From Geothrix sp. (GTDB lineage Bacteria; Acidobacteriota; Holophagae; Holophagales; Holophagaceae): a stretch of DNA of 64,000 nucleotides. Location of the stretch: contig NZ_JAHRYQ010000001.1 of the NCBI RefSeq assembly GCF_020622065.1, positions 1,488,001-1,552,000 on the forward strand. Direction: 5' to 3'. The notes under the pieces were generated by a model. It saw nothing but the letters and a program-made list of their open reading frames with translations, was not told the origin of the DNA and ran no database searches. Both the position numbers and the translations under genes were made by a program. Shown piece by piece: positions 53,668 through 63,822 of the stretch. How positions within the stretch are numbered: the stretch's first letter is position 1; every line of letters starts with the position of its first letter.

Positions 53668-54189
53668 ATGCCCCTGTCCAACCCGCCCTCCCCCCTGGCC
53701 GCTTTCGCCACCCTGCCCGATGAGGCCCGCCTCTGGCTCCTGGCCTTCGATCGTCCCGTGGAGGCCGCCCTCCTGGCCCCCGAGGTTGAGGCGCTGCTGA
53801 GCCGCTGGCGCCACAAGGGTGTCGAGTATCACGCCACCTGGACCATCCTGGAAGGCCGCATCCTGGCCGTGGCGGAACCCACGCTGGCAACCCAGCCCTC
53901 GGGCTGCGCCATCGACGGCATGCTGCGCGGCATGCACCAGCTGGCCGGCCGCCTGAACCTGAGCCTGCTGGACCCCCAGGCTGTGCTCGCCCGGCTGCCC
54001 GGGGGCTTGCACGCTTTCGACCGCGCCGAGCTGGAGGCCCGCCTGGCGGACGGCACCCTGGAGGGGGCCACGCCGCTGCTGGACCTGACCCTCTTCAACC
54101 TGGGCGATCTGCGCCAGGGCCGCCTGGAGCGTCCCCTGGCCGCCACCTGGATCGGCCGGAAGTACCTGCGCGCCGTGCCTTCAGCCTGA
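53668..54189 (+). CDS. Hypothetical protein
   Basis: A 173-residue soluble protein. It has a leucine-rich start (LWLLAFDRPVEAALLAPE), a central FKGVEYHATWTILEGR-like stretch (KGVEYHATWTILEGRILA) and GCAIDGMLRGMHQLAG, which is similar to short 'ABC transporter ATPase'-annotated proteins of Bacteroidetes that lack P-loops. The last part has FNLGDLRQGRLERPLAATWI. I do not name a function. A CTGGAG-like site precedes the ATG, and TAGACT at 53639-53644 is a plausible -10. Divergent from hemH; the 129-base gap also carries the short palindrome GGCCCGGGCC. Confidence 0.65.
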   Translation: MPLSNPPSPLAAFATLPDEARLWLLAFDRPVEAALLAPEVEALLSRWRHKGVEYHATWTILEGRILAVAEPTLATQPSGCAIDGMLRGMHQLAGRLNLSLLDPQAVLARLPGGLHAFDRAELEARLADGTLEGATPLLDLTLFNLGDLRQGRLERPLAATWIGRKYLRAVPSA

Positions 54190-54215
54190 TGCGAGGCTGC
54201 GGAGCTCCGCTCCGC

Positions 54216-54256
54216 CCAATGAAAACGAGGCGGCCAAGCCGCCTCGTTTTCATTGG
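54216..54256. terminator. Bidirectional intrinsic terminator
   Basis: A perfect 19-bp stem (54216-54234 with 54238-54256) around a CAA loop. The GC core (GAGGCGGC/GCCGCCTC) is flanked by A4/T4 stretches, so each strand ends in a GTTTTCATT-type tail. It lies between the converging hypothetical genes at 53668-54189 and 54269-54673 and should serve both. Confidence 0.85.
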
Positions 54257-54268
54257 AATGACGAGGAT

Positions 54269-54673
54269 CTAGAAGATCGACTCACCCGGCTTGCGGCGCC
54301 AGCCCTCGGAGCGCTTGGGCGCGTCCGCCTTGGGCTTGGCATCCTTGGCGGCGGCCAGCGTCTGCAGCAGGGAGCCACCCATCTTGGAGGCCACGCTCTT
54401 GGCCAGGGCCGGAGCCGCGGGGACCATCGGGGCGCTCACGGGGCCCGACACGGAACCCTCGGGGGCGGTGGCGGACTTGGCGGTGATCTCCTTCAGGCGC
54501 TTCTCGTACCAAACTTTCCGCTTGGGATCGATGACGCGCATGTTGGCGGCCTTCTCCCCCTTCTTGAGGACCTTGGGCTTGGGCTTCTCACGGTCTTCCC
54601 GCAACACGGAATCGGGCTTTGCAGCTTCTTCGAGGATCTTCGCCAGGTTGCCAAGGCCACGCAGGGTCATCAT
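54269..54673 (-). CDS. Small basic hypothetical protein
   Basis: A 134-residue protein with a charged, likely extended N-terminal half (REDREKPKPKVLKKGEKAAN, then KVWYEKRLKEITAK), and an Ala/Pro-rich linker followed by KMGGSLLQTLAAAK and a C-terminal RRKPGESIF. It has no membrane segment or signal. I know no family; the composition suggests a nucleic-acid- or ribosome-associated protein, but this is speculative. Its start may be either of two adjacent ATG codons (54673 or 54670). Confidence 0.55.
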   Translation of the reverse strand: MMTLRGLGNLAKILEEAAKPDSVLREDREKPKPKVLKKGEKAANMRVIDPKRKVWYEKRLKEITAKSATAPEGSVSGPVSAPMVPAAPALAKSVASKMGGSLLQTLAAAKDAKPKADAPKRSEGWRRKPGESIF

Positions 54674-54814
54674 GTGCGGTTGTTACTCCAGAAGGGGCCA
54701 CGGGCCACCGTTCATAAGAATAGCGGCAGAGCCTTTGCTTACATAGTGATTTTAGGCACGAGCTGCGTTTTTTTCGCCCCCCGGGGGTTCCCGGCGCCTG
54801 GGACACTGGACCCC

Positions 54815-55666
54815 ATGGCAACCTCGACCGCCTCGATGAAGGCCCGGCTGGACGGGCTCTGCGCCCGCTACGACACGGCCGGGGCCCTGGAGAAGGATCC
54901 CCTCAGCCTCCCCCTCACCTATGAGGGTCCCCTGGACCGGGAGGTCGCCGCCTTCGTGGCCGCCCACCTGGCCTATGGGCGGGTGGACCCCATGATCCGG
55001 GCGGTACGGGCGGCCCTGGCCCCCCTGGGCCCGCGGCCCGCGACTTGGCTCCGGGAACGCTCCGAACCGGCCGCCGGGAAAGAACTGGACCGGGCCCTGG
55101 CCTCCTGGGTTTGGCGTTTTCATACCGGCGCCGACCTCACGGCCTGGCTGCTGGCCTGGAAGCGGCTCGATGCGGAGAGCGGGGCCGGCCTCGAAGCCCA
55201 CTTGATTCCGGGCCCCGGGGAAGCGCCCGATGAGGGCCTCTCCCGGCTGGTGCAGCGGCTCCGGACCGACCTCCCGGCCTCCTACGGCGCCCGCTTCTCC
55301 CTGCCCGATCCCCACGAAGGCGCCGCCTGCAAGCGGTGGCGCATGTTCCTCCGCTGGATGGTGCGCTCGGGCTGGCCCGACCTCGGCCTCTGGACCCGCC
55401 TTTCCGCCGATCAGCTGATCATCCCCCTGGATACCCATGTGGCGCGGGTCTCGCGCTTCATCGGGCTCACCCGCCGCGCCACGCCCGACGGGAAGATGGC
55501 CCTCGAGATCACCGAGGCCCTGCGCCGCCTGGATCCGGCCGATCCCCTGCGCTACGACTTCGCCCTCAGCCACCTGGGCATCATGGGCGATTGCCCGGGA
55601 ATCCGCAGCCTGCCGTCCTGCGCGCCCTGCCCCCTCGTGGCGGTGTGCAGGGCCGGCAAGCGCTGA
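54815..55666 (+). CDS. TIGR02757 (DUF2400) family Fe-S protein
   Basis: The 283-residue protein resembles TIGR02757: PLTYEGPLDREVAAFVAAHL near the N-terminus, KRWRMFLRWMVRSGWPDLG, the LIIPLDTHVARVSRFIGL element reminiscent of the endonuclease III helix-hairpin-helix region, and DFALSHLGIMGDCPGIRSLP followed by the four-Cys cluster C-x(8)-C-x2-C-x5-C (CPGIRSLPSCAPCPLVAVC). The cluster mirrors the Fe-S loop of HhH-GPD DNA glycosylases, but family function is not established. I take ATG 54815; the frame is open upstream to 54674 without similarity. Confidence 0.85.
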   Translation: MATSTASMKARLDGLCARYDTAGALEKDPLSLPLTYEGPLDREVAAFVAAHLAYGRVDPMIRAVRAALAPLGPRPATWLRERSEPAAGKELDRALASWVWRFHTGADLTAWLLAWKRLDAESGAGLEAHLIPGPGEAPDEGLSRLVQRLRTDLPASYGARFSLPDPHEGAACKRWRMFLRWMVRSGWPDLGLWTRLSADQLIIPLDTHVARVSRFIGLTRRATPDGKMALEITEALRRLDPADPLRYDFALSHLGIMGDCPGIRSLPSCAPCPLVAVCRAGKR

Positions 55667-55686
55667 CCCGGAACCGGAGAGGCGGG

Positions 55687-55714
55687 CAGATCAGCGGGAA
55701 CAGATCAGCGGGAA
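55687..55714. repeat. 14-bp tandem duplication at the end of the nitroreductase gene
   Basis: CAGATCAGCGGGAA occurs twice in immediate succession (55687-55700 and 55701-55714). The second copy contains the stop codon (TCA at 55705-55707, read on the minus strand) of the SagB-type gene; the first lies just past it. It is a recent-looking slippage or duplication scar. Confidence 0.9.
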
Positions 55715-56346
55715 CCGGCGGGAAAGCCCACGGACTGGGCCAGCAGGATGAGCTGATCCGGGCGGAGGGCGAGACGCGGAGCCAGGAGCCCCCGGTCCAC
55801 ATAGGCCCGGGCGCCCGTGGCCAGACCCGTCGAGGCGCAATAGAGATAGATGTTCTGGGAGATGTAGCCGGCATCGGCGTGGGCCCACTCCCGGCGCTGC
55901 TCCAGGGGACCCGTCCCCGTCTTCGCCAGGTCCGCCACCAGGACCAGCGTGACGGGGGCGTCCTGGACGAAGGTCTGGGTGCCCCCGTAGGCCCGCAGGT
56001 CGCCCGGCGCCACGGGATCGAGCCGGTGGGCCTGGGCCTGGTAGCGGTAGGCGCCCTTCTTCAGCAGGACATAGAGGTCGATCTCCTGGGTGTTCCTGGC
56101 CGAGGGCGCCGTGCGCTTCCCTTCGGGGCGGTTGACCCCGAAGGCGGCCCACAGGAGGTCCGAAAGCTGCGGCAGCGGCAGCTCCCGCCGGTCGAAGGCA
56201 CGGGAGGTCGAGCGCAGGGCCAGGGTCTCCATGAGCGGCCGCCCGCCCGTCTTCTGGGGCGCCGGCAGCTCGAGCGGAGCCTGCGCCTGGGCGAGCAGCA
56301 CACTCGTGGACAGCAGCGCGGAAGCAAGGGCGACGCCGATTTTCAT
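55705..56346 (-). CDS. Secreted SagB/ThcOx-type nitroreductase
   Basis: A 213-residue protein with a signal peptide (GVALASALLSTSVLLAQAQA) and a nitroreductase fold: LRSTSRAFDRRELPLPQLSD, LLWAAFGVNRPEGKRTAPSA, YVLLKKGAYRYQAQAHRLDP, and AHADAGYISQNIYLYCASTG. These features fit the SagB/ThcOx subgroup of FMN-dependent oxidases, but a periplasmic location is unusual for a flavin enzyme without a Tat signal; it may be loaded with flavin outside the cytoplasm. Substrate unknown. No SagC/D genes are nearby. Confidence 0.85.
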   Translation of the reverse strand: MKIGVALASALLSTSVLLAQAQAPLELPAPQKTGGRPLMETLALRSTSRAFDRRELPLPQLSDLLWAAFGVNRPEGKRTAPSARNTQEIDLYVLLKKGAYRYQAQAHRLDPVAPGDLRAYGGTQTFVQDAPVTLVLVADLAKTGTGPLEQRREWAHADAGYISQNIYLYCASTGLATGARAYVDRGLLAPRLALRPDQLILLAQSVGFPAGSR

Positions 56347-56492
56347 CGAACACCTCGGGGACCATGAGCGCGGGGAAAATCGAGGTGGATACCCCGGCCC
56401 TGCTCGGTCTGCGGCCCCATCTTAGTCGAAGATGATCGAGAGGTTGGAAATTCCATCCGTGGGCCCGCGGCCTCCCGCCCAGGCACAAAGGG

Positions 56493-56583
56493 GCCGGGCT
56501 TACCACGGCACTCGGGGGAACGACTTAGGGCTGCTTCTTCCGATCTGACCCGGTTCATCGCACCCCGATGCATGGGGCCCGGC
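56493..56583 (-). ncRNA. ffs: Signal recognition particle RNA, bacterial small (4.5S) type
   Basis: Read on the minus strand, GCCGGGC (56583-56577) pairs with GCCCGGC (56499-56493) to close a rod of about 91 bases. Inside it TCGGGG pairs with CCCCGA. The conserved domain IV is clear: GGGTCAGATCGGAAGAAGCA, with the GGAA tetraloop closed by C-G and U-A, the asymmetric 5' TCAG / 3' AGCAG loop that binds Ffh, and GGG pairing with CCC after it. The family-typical GATGAACC and TAAGTCG flanks agree. A -10-like TAGTCT (56597-56592) places the start at about 56585, matching the 5' end. Product: the RNA of SRP, which with Ffh targets membrane proteins. Confidence 0.88.
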
Positions 56584-56712
56584 TTGGATTCAGACTACCC
56601 GGGAAGCGCCCCGCAGCACCAGCAGGAGGCCCCCCGGCAGAGGGGCACCGCTGCTTGAAGTGATGGATTTCATGGCCTTTTTTAATCAGTGGAAAAATAC
56701 GGTGCCTGACCC

Positions 56713-56741
56713 TTGACACCCCTACATGTTGGGGCCATCCT
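56713..56741 (+). promoter_or_regulatory. nrdJ promoter with NrdR-box-like palindrome in the spacer
   Basis: TTGACA (56713-56718) is followed after 17 bases by CATCCT (56736-56741, a weak -10). The spacer is filled by the 16-base palindrome-like CCCCTACATGTTGGGG (56719-56734). Its C-T-A...A-T...T-T-G core matches the NrdR box consensus (C-w-A-x-A-T-x-T-w-G). NrdR represses ribonucleotide reductase genes when dATP is high. Only one clear box is visible, while NrdR usually uses two, so this remains a candidate. The rest of the 522-base gap at 56347-56868 holds the SRP RNA and no protein gene I can support. Confidence 0.5.
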
Positions 56742-56868
56742 TTTCTCCCGGCACAACCCCTAGAGGTCACCTCAAAGTTCCCCATGCTCTGGGGATGGCT
56801 TTGCGCGCCTCGTGGGAAGGCCGTGTCTTTCGAATCGTCCTTCTCCACTCCATCTCCCAGGACAGCCC

Positions 56869-60267
<3,399 letters not shown>

Positions 60268-60300
60268 GAAAGCGATCCACCGCGGAGGATGCGGAGCGCG

Positions 60301-60334
60301 TAACGAAGGGCGGGAGCGATCCCGCCCTTCGTTA
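60301..60334 (+). terminator. Hairpin terminator after nrdJ
   Basis: A perfect 15-bp stem (60301-60315 with 60320-60334, TAACGAAGGGCGGGA and complement) around GCGA, 34 bases after the nrdJ stop. Only a short T/A tail follows, so it would be a moderate terminator. Confidence 0.7.
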
Positions 60335-60378
60335 TGTCATTCGTGCCCCTCCGTGTTTATCCGTGGCAGATCCTTCCT
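60335..60378. repeat. Tandem-unit intergenic repeat (TCCGTGTTTATCCGTGGC type)
   Basis: After the hairpin the sequence CATTCGTGCCCCTCCGTG TTTATCCGTGGC consists of three loosely repeated CGTG-containing units of about 9-12 bases. The stretch on the other side of the hairpin (CCGCGGAGGATGCGGAG, 60279-60295) also repeats a GCGGAG unit. It has the same style as the elements at 13428 and 35151 and probably belongs to a dispersed intergenic repeat class. The gap has nothing else besides a short run before ATG 60399. Confidence 0.5.
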
Positions 60379-60398
60379 CCCCGCCACAAGATAGCTTC

Positions 60399-61169
60399 AT
60401 GCCCGACCCCCTCGACCCCATCGCCCTGGACCTGGCCTCGGACCCGGAGCTGGGGCCGTTGTTGGCGGCGCATCCGGACATCGCGCCGCTGCGGTTCCGG
60501 GATGGGGAACGGCTGGTGGTGGAGGGGGAGGATTCACAGGATCTGTTCATCGTGCGCAAGGGCAGCCTGGTGGTGGAGAAGGCCCTGCCGGACGGCACGC
60601 TGCGGCCCCTGGCCCAGCTGCAGTGCAGCGAGGACGCGCCCTGCATCGTGGGCGAGATGGCCTACTTTGGAGCCCAGCACCGCACAGCCACGGTGCGCGC
60701 CGTGGGCAGCTGCCAGGCCCTGCACCTGAAGCCCGCCCACCTGGACGCCATCATGGCGGGTTTCCCCGGCCTCACCCGCATCCTCTGCCGCCAGTTCACC
60801 TCGCGCCTGAAGGAAGCCAACGATGAGCTGCGCGACCTGCGGGCCCGCTTCGATCTGGCCGCCCAGCGCCGCATGGTGCAGCCCGGCGAGGTGATCTTCG
60901 AGGCGGGGGCGAAGGCCGACACCCTGTTCCAGCTGGCCCTGGGGACCGTGCGCCTCGCTGAGGCCGCCGGCGCGCGCCGGGTGCGTGCGGAGGATCTGCC
61001 CAGCGGCTACCTGGACCTGGCGGCCTACCTGCGCCAACACCCGCACGCCGCCACGGCCACCGCCGAAGAGGGCTGCTTCCTGGCGGTGATCCCGGCTTCG
61101 CGTCGCGTGGCCTTCCTGCGCACCCAGCCGGAGCTGGCGCTGCAGCTGCTGGAGGCCGGGGGGGACTGA
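60399..61169 (+). CDS. Protein with two cyclic-nucleotide-binding-like domains, no HTH
   Basis: A 256-residue protein. The first Crp-like beta-roll (about residues 30-125) shows FRDGERLVVEGEDSQDLFIV, RKGSLVVEKA and PCIVGEMAYFGAQHRTATVR (the phosphate-binding-cassette-like loop with GE and a R-T/A), followed by a helix QFTSRLKEANDELRDL. A second, weaker beta-roll follows (QPGEVIFEAGAKADTLFQLA; GTVRLAEA) to the end. There is no DNA-binding helix-turn-helix, so it is not a Crp/Fnr regulator but may sense a nucleotide and act through protein contacts. It converges on nudC with 5 bases between stops. Confidence 0.78.
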   Translation: MPDPLDPIALDLASDPELGPLLAAHPDIAPLRFRDGERLVVEGEDSQDLFIVRKGSLVVEKALPDGTLRPLAQLQCSEDAPCIVGEMAYFGAQHRTATVRAVGSCQALHLKPAHLDAIMAGFPGLTRILCRQFTSRLKEANDELRDLRARFDLAAQRRMVQPGEVIFEAGAKADTLFQLALGTVRLAEAAGARRVRAEDLPSGYLDLAAYLRQHPHAATATAEEGCFLAVIPASRRVAFLRTQPELALQLLEAGGD

Positions 61170-61174
61170 CGGCC

Positions 61175-61927
61175 TCAGGCCCCGGCTTCAAGCCCGGCTT
61201 CGGCCAGGGCCGCGTCCAGCATCCACCGCGCGATGCTCAGCGGGCCGGGCAGCGGCGGCAGGGCATCCAGACGGAACCAGCGGGCGTCCTCCAGCTCGGC
61301 GGGATCGGGCCGCAGGTCGCCCGCAAGGTGTTCGGCCAGGAAGGCCACCATGAGCCCGTTGGGAAAGGGCCAGGGCTGGCTGCCGAAGTACCTCAGGCCC
61401 TGGACGCGAATGCCCAGTTCCTCGGCCACCTCCCGGTGCACGGCCTGCTCCAGGGACTCGCCGGGTTCCGTGAAGCCCGCGATGGCGCTGTACACGCCGG
61501 GCTTGAAGTGGGGCGACCGTGCCAGGGCCAGTTCCCGGTTCCGGCCTTCCCCGCGCGAGATGAGCACGATGATGGCCGTGGCGTTCGAGGGGAAGGCCGC
61601 CAGGCCGCAGGCCGGGCAGCGCCGGCCGTGGCCTTCGCCGGGCTCCAGGGCCGTGGCGCACCGGCCGCAAAAGCGGTGGCCTGCCTCCCACTCCAGCCAC
61701 TGGTAGGCCCGGCCCGCTCGGACCCAGGCCTCGAGATCCATCCGCGCGAAGGCCTCCCGGAGGCTCAGGGTCTCCACGCCTTCGGGCACGGGCTGCTCTT
61801 CGGCCACCTTCAGGGCCAGATGCCCCTCGGGCAGCCGCAGGCTGATCTTGGCCTCGACCTCGGGCAGCGCGGGTCCCGAGGGAAGCCACAGGCGGTCCCC
61901 CTGGAAGATGATCCGCACCTCGCTCAC
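61175..61927 (-). CDS. nudC: NAD-capped RNA hydrolase / NADH pyrophosphatase NudC
   Basis: A 250-residue Nudix enzyme. The zinc ribbon is visible (FCGRCATAL and RRCPACGLAAFPS), then the Nudix box GFTEPGESLEQAVHREVAEELG and the NudC signature SQPWPFPNGLM shortly after. NudC hydrolyses NADH and removes NAD caps from RNA. Family, length and motif order all agree. The start ATG 61927 is followed by MSEVRIIFQGDRLWLPSG. It converges on the double cNMP-binding gene with 5 bases between. Confidence 0.92.
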   Translation of the reverse strand: MSEVRIIFQGDRLWLPSGPALPEVEAKISLRLPEGHLALKVAEEQPVPEGVETLSLREAFARMDLEAWVRAGRAYQWLEWEAGHRFCGRCATALEPGEGHGRRCPACGLAAFPSNATAIIVLISRGEGRNRELALARSPHFKPGVYSAIAGFTEPGESLEQAVHREVAEELGIRVQGLRYFGSQPWPFPNGLMVAFLAEHLAGDLRPDPAELEDARWFRLDALPPLPGPLSIARWMLDAALAEAGLEAGA

Positions 61928-61951
61928 CCCTCCTCCCGGCCGACGGCCTGG

Positions 61952-62233
61952 CTAGTGCCGGTCATGGCCCTTGCGATCGTCGCGGCGGTCATCCCGCTTG
62001 TCCTGGCCCTTGTGCTTGCCCTGGTCGTGGCGCTCCCGCTTGGGCTTCCGCTCCACCCGGCGGCCTTCCCGGCCTTCCCTCGGGGCGCGTGGCGCCGTGG
62101 GCGCCGGGGCCGGCTTCTTGGAGAGGCCCAGGGGATCCGGAAGGTTCAGCGGATTGGGGATCTGGGCCAGGAGCAGGGAACTGCCGAACATCAGGGCCAT
62201 CAGCGTGCGCGTCATGCGGGTCAAGCAGGTCAT
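61952..62233 (-). CDS. Small secreted, strongly charged protein
   Basis: A 93-residue product with a hydrophobic signal (TRTLMALMFGSSLLLAQ), then IPNPLNLPDPLGLSKKPAPA and an extremely charged tail made of Lys, Arg, His and Asp (for example RHDQGKHKGQDKRDDRRDDR). No domain is known. The tail could bind metals or polyanions, or the region could be low-complexity and barely functional. ATG 62233 follows a GGGAGG-type site (reverse of cctccc). Composition is unlike its neighbours, though third positions stay GC-rich. Confidence 0.6.
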   Translation of the reverse strand: MTCLTRMTRTLMALMFGSSLLLAQIPNPLNLPDPLGLSKKPAPAPTAPRAPREGREGRRVERKPKRERHDQGKHKGQDKRDDRRDDRKGHDRH

Positions 62234-62335
62234 GGGGTTCCTCCCGGGACGGGGTCTGCAAGAGGCAGCGTTCCCGCCGTGCCGAAGTCCCATGCTACTC
62301 CCTTGCGGAGCACGACCCCGGTCCGGCGGTTCCCG

Positions 62336-63445
62336 CTACACGAAGGCCACCGCATGCACGGGCGGCAGGTGCTCGGCGAGGGTGAGCCAGCTGTCGCCGC
62401 CATCCTCGCTGATCCATACCGACCCGGTGGTGGAGCCGAAGGCCAGGCGCTCGCCGCTGGCATCCAGGTCCAGCGCGTGGCGATAGACCAGATCGTAGGC
62501 CCAGGCCTGCGGCAGGCCCTTGTGCAGGGTCTCGAAGGTGCGGCCGCCGTCGCGGGTGCGGTTCACCACCACGCGCCCCTCGGCGGGAATGCGGCGCTCG
62601 TCCTTGATGGCCGGCACGAACCAGGCCGTGTCCGGATCCTTCGGATGCACCATCACGGGGAAGCCGAAGACCGAGGGCTTCACCTCCGTGATCTCCGCCC
62701 AGCTCATGGCGTTGTCGGTGCTGCGGAAGATGCCGTTGTGGTGCTGCACCCAGTAGGTGTCCGGGGCCGCGGGGCACTGCACCATGCGATGGGGATCCTG
62801 GGATTCGGGCGCGTAGACCAGCTCGGGTGGCGCATAGTCCGCGCGCATGCCCGCGGTGTGGGCGGTCCAGGTCCGGCCGCAGTCGAGGGTGATCCACACG
62901 CCGCCGCTGGAGACGGCCACCGCCACGCGGTGGCCGTCCCGGGGATCCACACAGATGGAATGGATCCCTGGCACATCGGCGCCACCGCCAGCCCACTTGC
63001 GGCGGTCGGGAAGGTTCCAGAGGGATTCGACCATCTGCCAGGTGTCCCCGTGGTCCTCGCTCCAGAAGAGGCCCCCGGGGAGCGTCCCCGCCCAGAGCAG
63101 ACCCGGCTGCGAAGCGAGGCCCGGGGCCAGGCACCAGAAGCGGATGAGCCGCCAGGGGATTTCGCGGCCCAGGAAATCCTTTTCGACATGGCCCTCGGGC
63201 GGCGTGGGATAGGCGGGCACGCCGATCTCCTCCCAGCTGACGCCGCGGTCCCTGGAGCGGTGCAGCTTCGCGCCGAAGTGGCCGTGATCCAGGGCCGCAT
63301 ACCAGGCGCCGTCCCGCGGGTCCTGCTGGGTCAGCGACACATTGTCGCCCAGGAAGGACACGCCCTCGAGGGCCCAGCCCCCCTTCCCCTGCCGCCGGGC
63401 GGCGAAGAGTCCCTTGCGCGTCGAGATCAGCAGCTGGTCGGACAT
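62336..63445 (-). CDS. Beta-propeller protein with BNR/Asp-box repeats (sialidase-like fold)
   Basis: A 369-residue protein with no signal peptide. Repeated Asp-box motifs of the S-x-D-x-G-x-T-W type are spaced through it: RSRDRGVSWEEI, WSEDHGDTWQMV, TLDCGRTWTA, RSTDNAMSWAEI, RTRDGGRTFETL and WISEDGGDSWLTL, so about six blades are marked. It begins MSDQLLISTRKGLFAARRQG. Similar proteins are annotated as exo-alpha-sialidases or 'WD40/YVTN/BNR' but lack the catalytic residues. It starts one base after the stop of the MoaD-like gene, a very tight pair. Confidence 0.85.
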   Translation of the reverse strand: MSDQLLISTRKGLFAARRQGKGGWALEGVSFLGDNVSLTQQDPRDGAWYAALDHGHFGAKLHRSRDRGVSWEEIGVPAYPTPPEGHVEKDFLGREIPWRLIRFWCLAPGLASQPGLLWAGTLPGGLFWSEDHGDTWQMVESLWNLPDRRKWAGGGADVPGIHSICVDPRDGHRVAVAVSSGGVWITLDCGRTWTAHTAGMRADYAPPELVYAPESQDPHRMVQCPAAPDTYWVQHHNGIFRSTDNAMSWAEITEVKPSVFGFPVMVHPKDPDTAWFVPAIKDERRIPAEGRVVVNRTRDGGRTFETLHKGLPQAWAYDLVYRHALDLDASGERLAFGSTTGSVWISEDGGDSWLTLAEHLPPVHAVAFV

Positions 63446-63446
63446 G

Positions 63447-63716
63447 TCAGCCTCCGGAAAGGGCCTGCATGACGAAGATCTCGCCGGCCGCGGGCACGGG
63501 GTCCCTCAGCCCCCTCCGGTCGGAGATGGGCTCGCCATCCACGAAGATCGCCATATGGAAGCGCAGGGCACCGTGCTCATCCAGCACATAGCCGCGGGCC
63601 CGGGGATAGAGCGCGAAGGCCGCCTCCAGGCTCTCCTTCACCGTGGCGCCGCCCACGGCGCAGGGCGGGCACGGCACATGGCGCTGGAGGTTGCCGGTGA
63701 AGGTGACGCGGGGCAT
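63447..63716 (-). CDS. MoaD/ThiS-like ubiquitin-fold protein
   Basis: An 89-residue beta-grasp protein. The start MPRVTFTGNLQRHV leads to GGATVKESLEAAFAL, RFHMAIFVDGEPISDRRGLR and the EIFVMQALSGG end with the Gly-Gly tail used for sulfur transfer or conjugation. It differs from the carrier at 42050 and lacks any Moco neighbours. It is encoded right before the BNR propeller with 1 base between, suggesting a two-protein unit. ATG 63716 is chosen over an upstream start, because the similarity begins there. Confidence 0.8.
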   Translation of the reverse strand: MPRVTFTGNLQRHVPCPPCAVGGATVKESLEAAFALYPRARGYVLDEHGALRFHMAIFVDGEPISDRRGLRDPVPAAGEIFVMQALSGG

Positions 63717-63822
63717 GGAGATCCCTGGGACCCGCCAATCTCCGCCCTTCACGGCCGGGTGTCAAGCTGTGGGGACAATTACTTTTCGGGCAACCGGCGC
63801 GACCTTCCATGGGGGGCCGGCG

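Noticed and set aside
56584-56868. Cobalamin riboswitch upstream of nrdJ
   Set aside because: No B12-box-like sequence seen, and a B12-using enzyme is not the usual target unless a B12-independent isoenzyme exists; the SRP RNA and NrdR-like box explain the region better.
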